The notes: generated from the letters alone by a model not told the origin. Positions 42,601 through 55,194 are shown, numbered from the stretch's first letter. The stretch is DNA of 64,000 nt from Nymphaea colorata (GCF_008831285.2 NC_045143.1:13541151-13605150), one strand, 5' to 3'. Program-made: numbers and translations.

Positions 42601-44828
42601 CCTTTAAATGACACCACTTTCTCCTACCACTACTGAGTTAGTGCCCAAGCCCCATCCCTCACCCCCTGATTGTGGCATTTTCAAGCCTGAGCCCTATTCA
42701 ACACCTCCTATTTGTGGCAATTTCAACCACTGCATGAGCCCCATATGTCAGGTTCTTTCTTGTGGCATCTCCAACCATCACCTGAATCATACATTAGAAA
42801 TTGACATTGTCGCCAACTTCAACTACTTGGGCTAGCTCCACCATCCTCCAATTTCTATCATGCATTGCGAACCTCCCATCATATCATATATCGCTTTTGT
42901 GCTTTCTTCCTCAATCTCAGACAAACCCATTGACACTACCATTGGTCCTTGATCATGACTAATGCTTGTGCAATATTTCATTGAGAAATTGGTTTTTCCC
43001 CAGTTGCAGCAACACCAACTAGCAGAAGAGGTCGCTTAGGGAGAGCCCTTTATTTCTATTATTATGACGGTGCCGATAGACCCACAAGCTACCATGACAC
43101 GATGGACCTCTCCTTTGCTCCAACTACATCAAACCAGAGATTAAAAGCAAGGTTCTGATAGCATCCCATGCTGCATCCTATCAGTCCCTTATCTCAATGG
43201 AAGTACCCAACATGTAATAAGCCTTTATGCATCTATGTACCATCCAGTGTTCTGCTCAATATTTCTAGTTTTGGTGGGAACACCTTTGATTGCATAATCA
43301 TCACCTAAAATCATCCTCCAGCAGCTAGAAGCCTGGTTGCCATATTTAAAATTGCCTATGATCCATTAGCTATTGTTGGATTTTTTACCCAATAAAACCA
43401 CCTCCCATTGTTCTCCCACCTTGATTTCCTAGTGGAGGTGTTTGCCTTTTCCATTAAAAGTTTTTTTCCTTCCAGCTTCACCACTAGCATGGCATTCACA
43501 CCACTATGTGGCAGGTGTGCCCGTTCAGGGTGCCAACTTGCTCAGTTACACCTCCAAAACTTTTAGAAGCATGCACCTGGAGCAAAGTAATCGCTTATAA
43601 GATACACCTTATCCTTATTTATTGCTGCTTTTTGAGCCATGTAGAGTGTTATTTTGTGTTGAACTAGCTGGGAAAACATCGATGATGTGATTCCCTGCTA
43701 CAAGTGCCTCAACATCACATTAGCAGCCTTCAGAGGCTAAACATCCCTACGCAGCAGATAACTACATAAATCATTTTGGCAGCCACTTCTTAATGTCAAT
43801 GCATCTTCCTATTTCAGCTTGCATGAGAATTTTCAAACTGCTGGCAGTTTTTTTTTTTGGTTATATTGTCTCCAGTATGTTGTTAATTGTTGTTCATCTT
43901 CATGCTGTGTATTCTTTAATGTGTAGTTCATTTTTGTATACAATATGTTGTGTACATTCTACTGACTGCTTGTTTTTTCTGGTGCACTTCACCTAAATCG
44001 GTGTGCCAGGTGATAGTTTTTAAATATGCTACATATTTAGTTTTTTAATATGCTACATAATTGCTTCACTGCATCTTATTTTATGTTGAATACTTATTCA
44101 AACAAATAGCCCATTTTCATGCAACCATTCTTGGTTTAAATTTGTTATATATGTATATATTTTGTTATGCTTCATTTATCCACACCAATGGCCTGCTTCC
44201 AATAATATATGCATACTATTCATTTTCTACTATTTGCGATTCAATGCATTGCATATTTTTTTAACTCATCCTTATTTTATTTCTTCTATAAATGGGTTCA
44301 AAATATGATTTTCATTTTTTGCACGAACTACATATATAGTGTCCTCAATGAGCCACCCCATGGGCTTATGAGCTAAATAAGTTAAGTTGGGATGAGAATA
44401 TTACTTGGCCAATGCGAATCATTAATCGTGTCCATGCTTTAGTTATGTTGGCATTGCACATTCGTGATCAGAGCTGAGCATGTACATGTTTGAGTAAGGA
44501 TTATGGGGAACTCGTGAATTCTAAATTTGATCCTTGTGCCAGCTTCATGTCTTATGGATTCTATAACTTAATAGCATTTAATCATTTCATTTATGTGTGC
44601 CATTATTGGATGCACGCTCTAGAAGCCCAACCCTATTTTCATAATATCCTTCTTTGATAGATTTTTTTGTGGAGGGCCGGAAATCAACTTCTGTGTCCTT
44701 AGATGGAGAGGCTTGTGGTTGTCCCAAACGCATCAGACACATCATATAATTAGCATTTCAAATGGTGTCAACTATGGTTACCTATTAGGTAGGCCCCACC
44801 TAGGCAACTTAGCCTAGAGCATGCACAT
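39690..44828. other. Intergenic, no gene seen
   Basis: AT-rich unique DNA. The Phe/Ser-rich frames at 42139-42607 come from a CT-rich tract. A less AT-rich patch at 42600-43600 has Pro/His/Thr-rich short frames with stops; it could be an old polyprotein fragment but no motif is recognisable. Confidence 0.4.
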
Positions 44829-45037
44829 TAGGCCTGGGCATCCGGCCTGGTTAAAATAAAAAAAATATTTTTTAAATATAAAATAAAAAATATATAAAAT
44901 ATATTTGTAATAATAAAATATACATTATTATTAAATAAAAATAATATAAAAAATAAATTAGGCAGAATCGGGCCGCATCGAGCCCGAGCCCAGGTACTGG
45001 GTACCTGTCGGGTACTCGGGCCCGATGCCCAGGCTTA
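44829..45037. mobile_element. 209-bp non-autonomous hAT (MITE) sharing termini with the 5.4-kb hAT element
   Basis: Left end TAGGCCTGGGCATCCGGCC; reverse complement of the right end TAAGCCTGGGCATCGGGCC. Subterminal GGGCCCGA and GGGTACC motifs match those of the element at 57635-63020. The centre is nearly pure A/T. Flanking 8-mers (atgcacat, gactcaga) do not match, so the target duplication has decayed or the insert was rearranged. Confidence 0.6.
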
Positions 45038-45939
45038 GACTCAGACTCACTGCTTGGATCCCATATGTTGCCTAACTTGTCATTTCAAACACTGCTTGTG
45101 CATATAGACTAATTGCATTTAATCTATTTGCATTTCATTAACTCTATGGTTAATTTAATTGCTTTTGAGTTTCATAATTAGAATTACATTCCATGTGCGT
45201 TCAGTTAATGTAAATTAATTTAATCTAGTCAGGGGTGGATCCTATCTAGGTGATGTGTATACCTGGGCCCATCCTTGAATGACGTATAAGCAACTACAGC
45301 CCTAGGATCTGATCTCACTCTTTACCCTCTCTTTAGAGTGTCACGTGCTTACTCTAGGTTTAGTCATCTCTTGTGCTTGCTGGGTTAGTTAGTTAATTCA
45401 GATTCATATTCATTGCTCTACTGAATGTCATTGCATAAGTTAGTATATAAGTGTCCTGTTTTTACATACTGGTAGTGAATAGTCAACTTTTAATTTGGTT
45501 TATTGATGGTTGGTACTTGTAGTTGTTTCCATCGCTTTATTCTGAATTCTAGGATATATTATCTTTTGCTTACATTTTGTTTAAGAATGTTTAGGATTGT
45601 AATAGACTTTCTTAGGCTAGAGTCTCCTTATATAATACAAGTAATACACCATGATCTAAGATTATTGAATACTATAAAATTCATATTTTCAATCAACTAA
45701 ACATTGTCATTTTATGTGGATTTTTAATAATTTTTTATTCCAAAATACCAGCAGCCTCATCCACATCCTAGAGAGTGCGGACCAAATTTCCTCCAATTTG
45801 AAGGTGATTTGTTTAGTTTTAAAATTTGTTGGCAACTTTATGCATGTTTTGAATTTCTTGACTATTTATGTCAAAACCATTTTTGTACTTTCCACACTTA
45901 TATAATGAGATCTATGATGAGTTATTTAACTCTATAAAT

Positions 45940-47861
45940 TGGGATGGTATCACCCCAAATTTTTCAAAAAAATACTGTATACTGATTTAATCCTAGACCC
46001 AGAACAAATTTGCAACTATTCGATGTAAAATGAATTTTAAAACTCAAGTTTAGATCCAAATAAAATATTTCAAACTCAAAATCCAAAATTAAGTTCAAAA
46101 TGACAAAGTCTGGTGCTATGAGCATCGCTCACATGCATAGACCATCTTTTTGTCTTATGCTTCGTCGGTGGCTAATTGAACCGAATCTGAATTCAAAACG
46201 AGCTCGGAGTAGATCGAAATGGAGTTGGCCACCCATTTTTAACAAAAACTTTTCTTTGACACATGTTAAATTAAAAAAAATGTGTTTTATGTTTTCTATA
46301 TAAACAACATTTTTTACTTTATTTTATTAGGTTTTATTTAAAATAAAAAAAAGGAGTTTGTGCGCATCCAGCGATGCATGACCGCGCACGACACGCGCGG
46401 GCGCACGCCTTCAAGTGCGTTTTCGCGCTGGCGTGCGTCATCAAGCTCCATTTTTCTTCAAAAATCAAACATTAAAGAAGATTTTGAGCATTTTAAGTAG
46501 GCATTATCCCTACTTACACCTCAAAAATAAATTTTTAAGCCTAATGGCTAATCAAACCCATTTCTTTTTCAAAATAATTCAAAATTATTTGAATTTCAAA
46601 AGAATTCAAATTTTGAGTTTTCGCTCCAAAACTCTCTATAAAAACCCTTATTTTCCTTCTTCTTGGGCAAGGAGCCTTGGAGAAGCTCTAGTGTATTCTC
46701 ACTTAAAGACTTAGAGTTTTTAGCTCTCTTCCTTCATTTCCTTCTTTTATGAGATTCCAATTTTTTTTAGCTTTCTTTCTTTCCATTTCTCTCTTCTTCT
46801 CCAATTTTGAGAACAAGCTTCATCAAGCTACAATTCTTCAAAGGAGCACAAAGAGATCTCTTGGTGATTCATTATTTTTGAGCTTCATCTTAAGCGACTC
46901 CAAGATCATTCAAAGGAGATGGTTCATTTCTAATATCAATTCATATTCAATGTATGTAATCTTCCTCTCATTTTCATCTATTTCCTCTTTTCCTCTTGCC
47001 ACCTCCTCATGGCCGTGTAAGAAAGCTCAAATGATTTCTTATTCGGAATCAAGAGCTACTCTTGAGTGCAGCAGAAGTATGAGCAAGACGGAATAAATAT
47101 CATTTCTTCATTTATCTCCAAAAATAATCTTGATATATTGTCTTCATTCATTATTCATGCATGATATTCTAATTTTTCCTTAATTAATGGGCAAATGCAC
47201 GGTGAGAATGAGTGTTTGGGGTTGAGATTTTTTCATTCTTGTGTTGATTTTTGAGGTTGAGACTTGTCCAACTTGAAAAAGCCCTCAACGATTTGGTATT
47301 TGGTACACGTTAAAGTGCATCTTCATGTCATTTTCACGCTTAACTTATTTCTTAATCACCCGATTAGGGACCCCAATGAGTGTTTTCCTACGTTGCTCTC
47401 TATCATGTTTTTTTTTTCTTCCATACTTAGTGGTGAGAAAAATCAACTCTCTTGTAATAGTTGTGGTTTTTATTCACACAAAAATATTTAGAATAATGTT
47501 TTTTAAAAGTTTTTCAAAATCAAATACCTTCTCTAATGCGGCCTTGGATATTCAACTTAGGTTCTTGCATGAGCCCAAGTTTCCCTCCAGCCTGTATAAA
47601 AAATTGAAGTTGACTATTTTTAATTCATTTTTTATTTTAATTATCATGAAGACATGTATGTATATACATGTTATATACGTATACGTACACATGATTTTTT
47701 TTGTCATTCTCTCTTTATGATTCAACATATCCTTGTACAAACTCTCGTATACGTATATATTAATATATATACGTGTATTCTATTTTTAAATCTCTCTTTC
47801 TTTTACAATGATCTTCTCTTCTCTATTTGATTTAAACCTCATTTTCACGAGCTTTCATATA

Positions 47862-47911
<50 letters not shown>

Positions 47912-47993
47912 TATATCTCTCTCTTTTAAATTTTTGATTTTATGATTTTCAAGATCTCTTTCTCTCTCTCCTTCTCTCTCTCTCTCTCTCTCT

Positions 47994-48055
<62 letters not shown>

Positions 48056-48900
48056 TTTAAATCTTTGATTTTATGATTTTCAAGATCTCTTTCTCTCTCT
48101 CCTTTTCTACATTTCTCTCTATAAATGTCTTTCATCTTTCCCCATTCTTTTAATATTTTTCTTTTATTATTTAAGATTTTAATTTTCCATTTGCGACTTC
48201 ACTAAAATCAAAAATCAAGTAATGACCCAATATTAGATTCATGCTTGATGGTCTATAACCCCAATCCATTTTCAAAAACTTTTTCTTTTTATATATGGTA
48301 GTTATCAAAACAAAAATCTTAGATGTATGTTGTGATAAGAATGTTTCTAGATAATTGTTATGGTAAGAATGAATGATTTCCTTTTTCAATCATATAAGGT
48401 TAATGCATTCATGCATCCATATTCACTTAACAACACAAATGATCACAAACACATCTAACTAAGTAATAACCGAATTAAAGTAAAACCTCAAACCTACTTA
48501 AAGTCTTAAGGAACACTAAAATGATTTTCTAAGTTTTCCAAATGCTATGTACAAAAATTTCTCAATTCTAGTTTTCCCTAAAATATTTCACATTCTCAAG
48601 TAATGGTTCAAGAACATTTTTAAAAGTTTGAAACCTCAAACTTTCAATATTTTTCTACACCACATATAGAATGAAAATGATGTTTAAATTAAAATAAAAT
48701 GCATCAATAATAAACATAGCTCTTGGATTGATTACCCTCGATAAAGGCATCGAGAACGGTCGATCCTCGTACCGATGAACAAGTTCATTTTTTTTTTCAT
48801 TTTCAAAACAAAACTCATTTTTCTGAAACACTTTAAAAACTAATACCAATAAAAATTTTGAGATGCAAACAATGTGCCAAGAGTTTAACAAACCTATTTC
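45940..48900 (+). mobile_element. LTR-like region, possible gypsy long terminal repeat
   Basis: No coding. Around 46636 there is a promoter-like ctctataaaaaccc, followed by a CT-rich leader. The block 48730-48790 (gattaccctcgataaaggc onward) matches 1726-1785 next to the gypsy remnant, in the same orientation. Ends and a partner LTR were not found, so this is a suggestion only. It includes (TA)n arrays at 47870-47910 and 47998-48052. Confidence 0.3.
47998..48052 (+). repeat. (CT)n-(TA)n microsatellite within a local duplication
   Basis: A (CT)n run then about 55 bases of TA. The flanks are duplicated: ttttgattttatgattttca occurs before (about 47933) and after (about 48065) the array. Confidence 0.9.
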
Positions 48901-49175
48901 TTTTGAAGTTGGATGTCAATTACCCTCTTAGGTTTTTACAAAATTTGAACATCTGTACCTACCTACAAGTTTAGTTAAAGGGGATGATATAAATATTTGT
49001 CTTTAAGATAAATTTGTTTCCCTTAAGTAGATTTATATTTAATAGTGTACTAACCTTGTTTTCTCTCTAGTGTTTTTTATTTGTTTGTAGGTGTCTTCCA
49101 ATGATCTTTTTTTGAACTCCAATGCTGAGGGGTTGGTGCAACTATTGCGACGGGTTGGTAGAGAGCTAGTTTATG

Positions 49176-49242
49176 TTTGAAATCCCTAATATGTCAACTC
49201 TCAATGATGTTTCAAATCCCTAATATGTCAATCTCAATGATG
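49176..49242 (+). repeat. Two tandem copies of about 33 bp
   Basis: The unit aaatccctaatatgtcaa ... tctcaatgatg is repeated head to tail with small differences. Confidence 0.85.
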
Positions 49243-49789
49243 TAAAAAGAAGGTCATAATAGGGTTAGCCAAAGCAGACCCTTTATCCTCAAAAGGTGAA
49301 ATTTATCATCAAATGGTGAAACTTTTGGTTTTTTTGTAGAGGATGAAATATACACAACTACTCTAATGACTAAAACAAAAAGATTATTTTCAATGAAGAT
49401 TATTGTACAGATTCTAAAGAACCGAATAAGAAAACTCGAGCTTTTAGTTTAGGGGCTTCGATTGTTGTTGATTAGAGAATCGCTTTATACCCTTTTTTTA
49501 AAATTAAAATTAGTAATTTGAATTCATTTATGTGGATACAAATCTTAAATCCTCCCCTCTAAGTTTAACAAGTTCTGACTTCTAAGTTATCTAATGTAAT
49601 TTAGTGTCTAATCAATTTATAGCACCACGAGACCGCCGAGGCGGGACTGCTAGACTTTCTGGCAAGGTTCAATAAAAAATTGAAGTTTGTTGATCAGGTT
49701 GAGCTACTGCCCGGACAAAATGACACTTAGACACGTTTCCTGCTTGACGAGTTTGGTCTCTCCATCACTCTGAACCTTGACCGGAGTCC

Positions 49790-50617
49790 ATGGCTTCCTT
49801 GTACAGCAGGAGGATCGCCACAAGGCTGTCTACCTCCTTCCCTGGTCACTACCGCTGCTCCATTTTCTCCTCCTATTCCTTCTTCTCTTACGGAAGTTCC
49901 GTCGACCATCGTCCTCCAGAGGCTGCCACCCAAGCATCCCCCAACAAGTTTTCCCCTCCCCATCAGATTCTGTCAGATTCGTTCATCTCGGAGCGTCTCC
50001 CTTCGTTCCGGAATCCAGCAGATTCGTTCATCTCGGGGCGACTATTTTCGTCCGGGCAGATGCCCAACATCTTCAAATGCAGCTATCCGGGAACCAGATA
50101 CTTTTCAAGCCCTTCCGCCGATTCTGAATCCCAAAAGCCACCAAAAACCGAGTCGCCTACCCGTGAAACCATCGAATCGTTCAAGAGCCAGGAGATCGAA
50201 GGCCCTACGGTCGAGCGAGACCTCTCTCCCCTTGCCAACGAGACCAGGGAGGTCTTGGATAAGCTGAGGAGGAGCATCTACAACCTCAGCAATGCTGTTG
50301 CTCTGCTGGGTGTCGCCCAGCTCATCTGCGGTGCCTGGGTTTCATGGATCACCAGGGAGGGTGTCATCCCTGAGACGCTGGTTCAGGGAGTCGCTGCCTT
50401 CGGTTTCCCCTTCACGATGGCATTCCTGCTGAGGCAGGCGGCGAAGCCCATGGGCTTCTTCAGGAAGGTGGAGGAGATGGGCAGACTTCAGATCCTGACT
50501 CTTGCCTTGCAGACGGTCAAGAGCGTCGACCTTCTCATCCGAAGGGTTCAAGTGATCTCTCTGATTTGTGGCGCCAGCCTCTTGACCGGCTTGTTATTCG
50601 TAGCTTGGTCGCACTAA
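49790..50617 (+). CDS. Unidentified organelle-targeted membrane protein, 275 aa, intronless CDS
   Basis: An intact 276-codon frame lies in a GC-rich island amid AT-rich DNA, with codon use like a real plant gene. I do not recognise the family. The N-terminus (about 1-35) is rich in Arg, Ser and aromatic residues and nearly free of acidic ones, as in mitochondrial or plastid transit peptides. Residues 36-140 are polar and Pro/Ser-rich, probably disordered, with an imperfect internal repeat (SDSFISERL at 62-70, ADSFISGRL at 77-85). A short helix (ETREVLDKLRRSIYNLSNAV, 151-170) leads into three hydrophobic segments, about 166-186, 196-214 and 254-272, with RQAAKPMGFFRKVEEMGR between the second and third. 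The protein ends VAWSH. The ATG at 49790 is chosen because it gives the presequence; a 17-codon upstream ORF sits at 49720-49773. The antisense frame 49727-49963 is a shadow. Function unknown; an organelle inner-membrane or envelope role is inference. Confidence 0.82.
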   Translation: MASLYSRRIATRLSTSFPGHYRCSIFSSYSFFSYGSSVDHRPPEAATQASPNKFSPPHQILSDSFISERLPSFRNPADSFISGRLFSSGQMPNIFKCSYPGTRYFSSPSADSESQKPPKTESPTRETIESFKSQEIEGPTVERDLSPLANETREVLDKLRRSIYNLSNAVALLGVAQLICGAWVSWITREGVIPETLVQGVAAFGFPFTMAFLLRQAAKPMGFFRKVEEMGRLQILTLALQTVKSVDLLIRRVQVISLICGASLLTGLLFVAWSH

Positions 50618-51281
50618 CTGGAAAAATTTTCCATGAGGTAACTTATCCTTCATTTTAAAAATATTTCGGCGTTAATTCTTGATTCAGCTGACTAACTTTT
50701 TTCGGAGATTTCTTCTTTCTTTGGGTATCAATTACGTTTCAGTTGTGTTTTCTTGTGATTTTAACTATAAATGATTTAAATATCTTCCATTTCTATTTTT
50801 CTGATTTCACGGAAAACCACTTCTATTTTTGAATTTTGATTCTTGAACTAGAGAAACTGCTCCTATACAAGTAAATCTGGCTTGTAGAAACCTCGTAGGT
50901 AAGTAAAAGATATTTTTGTTGTATGAATGGAATTGGGCAACTTATTGACGAGGCTGTCTATTATATACCTAGAGTTGCTCTTTCTTTTGCGGTTGGTAGC
51001 ACCATGGGCAACGAGCTTGGTGTTGCATTTGTATGGCCTGTCCACAACTTTCTTCAATATGTAATTTCTTGAGTCGCATAAATCCATGTGGACCTAATTC
51101 TGCAGGACTGTATCTATGCTGCATCCTTGTGGTAATTTTGGCATTCCAATATGGACCTACAACTTTTATACAGCTGACTGCTTAACCATGTCAATACGGT
51201 AGCTTTTGTTAATGATGATGATGGTGGTTCATTCTTTCTATTTCAGATTTTGCCTTCCTTAGTTTGTTTCTTTGTGTACAA

Positions 51282-51729
51282 TGTCACGGATATCACAATA
51301 TTTTTGAAAATATCACGATATTATTGAGAAAAATATAAAAAAATGTGAAACAATCATGATGTTTTCAAAAAGAACATGATATTGCCCGCGTTTTTCCCCA
51401 TTTTTTCATATATTTATCGCTTTTTTTTTGTTTTTCCATGTTTCTCCCCATTTTTTCATTTTTTCTCCTTTTTAACATTAATATCATCATGGATTTAAAT
51501 CTAAACTTAAACTGAATTATTCTTCATCATTTTTATCATCATTAAAACATTCTTTTTATGACTTTTATCTAGTTTTATTTATGTCTTCTTACTAGTTTTT
51601 GATTTATTTCATTTTTTATATTTTTGACATTTTTTCGTTTTTTAAAGTTTTCTAATTTTTTTCCCAAGAAACAACAACTTTGTTGAAAAATACCCTCGAA
51701 AAAACTTGCTATTAACGATATTCGTAGCA
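51282..51729 (+). mobile_element. MITE of the TGTCACA group A, complete copy
   Basis: Ends TGTCACGGATATCAC and CGATATTCGTAGCA, a diverged inverted repeat. Its full length aligns with the reverse complement of 31808-32183, with an extra 70 bases or so in the first third. It lies in the candidate 3'-UTR intron of the 275-aa gene and has no coding capacity. Confidence 0.75.
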
Positions 51730-52399
51730 ATGTTTATCTACTTATAAGATCAAGCATTTGAAGTTTTTCTACTGTTCAGGAGCTACTTAAGTGGCTTGTT
51801 TAGTCTGCATCTCACAAAGTATATCCTAGTATTTCTTCCTGGTGGGCCGTAGGAATGAAATCTCTCACATAGAAGAGATGTGTTGGCTAATATGTTAGCT
51901 GTGATTTTCACATGGTCTGTTGCCATATTACGACACCCCAAAGTATCTTGAAATGATCTTGAGTAAGTTTTAATTGATACTTTGTTGTGAATATTTATCT
52001 ATGCATGTTTATGAACTATGTTACATGGGTGTGGGTAGGGGTACAGGCACTCGTGGAGAGCAATTTCAAAAAGCTTAGGTGTTGACTGTTGATACATCAC
52101 TGCATATCTATGTTATCGAAGTCACCAGGTGCAGCATAGGCGACAGGCTGCAGTTAGCGTCTAGGTGCAATGAGGCGACCATTTTGACAATTTCAAATAT
52201 TACATGGTTCATATTATATAATATATATGATTGTCTTATATAACTTAATATATATGTTAGAAGTGTGGAAAACAACTACTATTAATATTATAAATGTATA
52301 TATTAATATATATATTGAAGAACTTGCTATTCTACAATTCTACATAGTCACTATCAGTCTCAAAATGACGTGCATATCAGTCTAAGAGTCCAATGATTA

Positions 52400-52875
52400 A
52401 TTGAAAGTTGAAACATATACACCTAATTGGATGAACTAACAAACAAAAATTTTAAAATCATTTGAAAAGATACTCTCATTGGAAATCACTTCCAAGAATT
52501 TTAATATTGGTATTGAATTGTGTTTGAATGATATTGCAAAAGTTTTTAAAGTGAAAAAGTACTTCAAATTTACGCTTGAGAAAGTATATCCACACATATT
52601 TAGACTCTAGAGAAGTCACCAATAAGTATCAGATAATAAGAAAGGCTACCCTTTAGACATTCCTGGAGCGGGTCCCCATATACCTGAATGCAACAGTTCA
52701 AAACGAATTTGAGAAATGAAGGTTCAATTACCAAAAAGAAATATCTCAACTTAGCTTTTGTAAAATCATTACAAATCAAATTTTCCTTATTTCTTTCAAA
52801 AATTGGATACAAGATATTTTCCCAAAACTTGAATATTTCAATTTTTATTGCCAAAGATTCAGATAATCTTAACAA
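52400..52875 (-). pseudogene. Broken copia integrase fragment
   Basis: Shifting minus frames show GSLSYYLILIGDFSRV (family YFLTFIDDFSR, first catalytic Asp replaced or shifted), VWIYFLKRKFEV, and ILGSDF..EYL where family members have SDNGGEY. Sequence similarity fades after about 52400. Confidence 0.65.
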
Positions 52876-53227
52876 TTTTACGACATGCTTTGGAAAGTTC
52901 CAAGTAATCTACATAGTAAAAATAATTTCTTCTAATTCCTCTATGTCCTCTTGAAAAGATGATCCTATGTCAAAAATTTGTTCTAAGAGAAAATTATGTT
53001 ACATCCTTGATCGGGTATTTGAGAATCAGAGAAAAGCTTCAACTTTAGTTGGGAATATATCTAATATTTGTGCTTTAAAGATTTTTGAGTCTTAGTTTGA
53101 GTTTACATTTCCAACAGATTTAATTTGAAGGGGGGTTCCATTAACGGTTTTTACAAAAGAACAAAATTTTTTATTAGTACATTAAGACAGTAATGAACCA
53201 TTAAGTATCCAAGATTACTTGATACAG

Positions 53228-54225
53228 TTAATGCAACGGTTGCTCCCAAAATTGGAGCAGCTCCTCATTCAAGTAAGGTTGAAGAACATTCATGAGCTTT
53301 GGTTGGAGAGTGCTTTCCAGCTTGTCAATGTTCAAAGAGCCAATATTATCACTTTCGTCATGCATTATGCCTGCCATTTCTTCCTTATCAAATCTTTTCA
53401 ATTGGGGACATATAAGCTTAATAGGTCCTGGTTCATGAGAACAAAAGAAAATAACTTTTTTTATTTCCTTGGACATTGGACCTATCAATATAGTTTTATA
53501 TGAGAACCCGGTCTAGAATTAGTAGAAATATTATCATTATTTTCTTTGGAGAAATTAAGTCTGTTTTCTTCCGTTTGTAATTCTGCAATAGCCTCATTCA
53601 TTGAAGGAACCTTTGTTCTATTAAGCGTCTTAACTTCTTCAAACTTGTATCTCAAGCCAATGATAAATTTGGAGAATTCCTCTCCTTGGATTTTCCTTTC
53701 TCTCAAAGCTATGTCTCTACCATGAACTCAAGTTGGTCAATTTTACCAATGTATTTCTTTGATAGTTTTGTCTCCTCATAAGAGATCAGCAATTTTGACT
53801 ACAGTATTGCACATATGTGCAACATTCTTTATAATAGTGTGAGATCTCTTTAAAAGAAAAATCTCAAATCTCATGTGCATGTTTTTGCTTAGAATTCTGC
53901 CCATCGTTTTTGTGTCAACACAAGTGAAAAACTAAGTATGATCTTCTGGTGATCAACATTCCAAACATCCCATTTTTTCATACCCAGCTGCAACTTTTTC
54001 TTTCTCAGGATTTTTTAGTTCATGTTCTTTGCCATCAATTTTTTTTGTCAACAATAGTTGAGGTTCCTTCTTTGAACTGTCAACAGGTCTGCACAACTCT
54101 TTACTTCTAATAAAGTGTTCCATGACTCCAGTCCATTGAACATAGTTGGTTGTGGAAAGCTTAAGAAGAGGAATTGAAAAAACTTTAGCGTCCTCTAGAT
54201 GGTCAATCAAACAGCACTTATTCAA
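53228..54225 (-). pseudogene. Broken copia gag
   Basis: Pieces in different frames: LSTTNYVQWTGVMEHFIRSK (about 54090-54160), the family's N-terminal motif; GEEFSKFIIGLRYKFEEVKT and AIAELQTEENRLNF (53706-53550); then FFCSHEPGPIKLICPQLKRF, a zinc knuckle with one cysteine of the CX2CX4HX4C pattern lost. The 53953-54225 frame is the longest piece. Stops and shifts between the pieces make it non-functional. Confidence 0.75.
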
Positions 54226-54533
54226 ATTAGCATGTCCACAGAGGCAGCAAAAGAGACTTTAGAGTCGGATGACAATCAGCTCAGCCACAGAAATTTCATC
54301 AAACATTTGGTGAGCAGCACATCAAGGAGGCGTCTAATGCAGTCCTTTTAAGATACTTTCAGCTTAACCTGATCACATTGAATCCCTTTCCAGTGACACC
54401 AGAAAGAGTTGCACAGAACTTGTGGGAATTTCACCAAACACTTGGTGAATCACTTGAGACTTGAAGCAACACTTCAATATTCAAGATACCACCAGCTTGG
54501 GAAACAAAAAACAGGAGGACTGCAGAAATCCAA

Positions 54534-54545
54534 GCTCTGATACCA
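54534..54545 (-). other. Copia primer-binding site (initiator Met tRNA type)
   Basis: The minus strand reads TGGTATCAGAGC, the standard complement of the 3' end of plant initiator methionine tRNA used by copia elements, immediately after the LTR. Confidence 0.9.
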
Positions 54546-54983
54546 TGTAAATCAGGCCTCAAACAAGTATAGAAGAGTGTAATGTACTGCCCTAAGAATG
54601 TTATAACAGTAACTCTAGTCACCCAGTCCACTAAAGAAGAAGAGAGTACTCAGGCCATAACAATGCGATTCATCTTCCCTATTTATTTTTTATAGGAAAC
54701 AATAAGGATGACTAAGAGGAGGAGCTAGCTCCAACAGCTAGAAAATTAGCCGTTGGAGCTAGCTGACTCAGCTTGCTGCTTAGTAGCAGCTGAGAAATAC
54801 AAAAGAAAATAAAAAAAGCAGAATGCAAAAAGAAAAGAGCCTACTATATATATATATGATGTCATATGTGTGTGTGTGTGTGTGTGTGTACATACTAATC
54901 ACATATCAATCAACACCCGGGAAATAATTGATGACTGTATATGTGTGTGTGTTTGTGTATGCATGCCCACATAAATTTTAACA
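54546..54983 (-). repeat. 5' LTR of the truncated copia element, 438 bp
   Basis: It begins TGTTAAAATTTATG and ends GATTTACA, i.e. TG...CA, directly against the primer-binding site. It contains a promoter-like TATAAAAAATAAATAGGG near 54680-54700 on the minus strand and a (GT)n/(CA)n tract near 54862-54888. The left boundary is inferred from the TG start; the other LTR is missing, so no target duplication can be checked. Confidence 0.7.
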
Positions 54984-55194
54984 GGTCTATATGACGTGAC
55001 TCGCATGCCCTTTCTTCTTCATTTCTATAAATGGGAAAAGGGTAAAGATTTTACTGTAAGATGGGTTTGTCCCTGGTCAAGGCAACCATTTTCTCGTCAC
55101 CAGTGGCAGAGCCAGAAATTTTTGGGGGCAATGTTTTAGAAATTCTCATTCCTTAAGGAGCACATTATATATAAATAAGTAAATAATTGTAATG

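Larger units (their letters stand above)
52380..54983 (-). mobile_element. Truncated Ty1/copia retrotransposon: 5' LTR, PBS, gag, part of integrase
   Basis: On the minus strand the order is LTR (54983-54546), primer-binding site (54545-54534), gag, degenerate zinc knuckle and the first half of integrase, ending near 52380. Reverse transcriptase, RNase H and the 3' LTR are absent, and frames are broken throughout. The element cannot move by itself. It lies opposite to the 275-aa gene, inside that gene's candidate 3'-UTR intron. Confidence 0.8.

Noticed and set aside
42139-42607. Phe/Ser/Leu-rich plus frames that look like membrane proteins
   Set aside because: Pyrimidine-rich low-complexity DNA with all three frames open and no family motif.
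42960-43600. Possible retroelement polyprotein fragment
   Set aside because: Short open stretches with Pro/Thr/His but no protease, RT, integrase or gag motif in any frame.
49727-49963. 78-aa minus-strand frame over the 275-aa gene
   Set aside because: Antisense shadow of GC-rich coding sequence; the other minus frames at 50083-50551 are likewise shadows.
55102-55150. agtggcagagccag sequence as a transposon end
   Set aside because: The word is common in plant repeats, but no inverted partner or target duplication could be found nearby.
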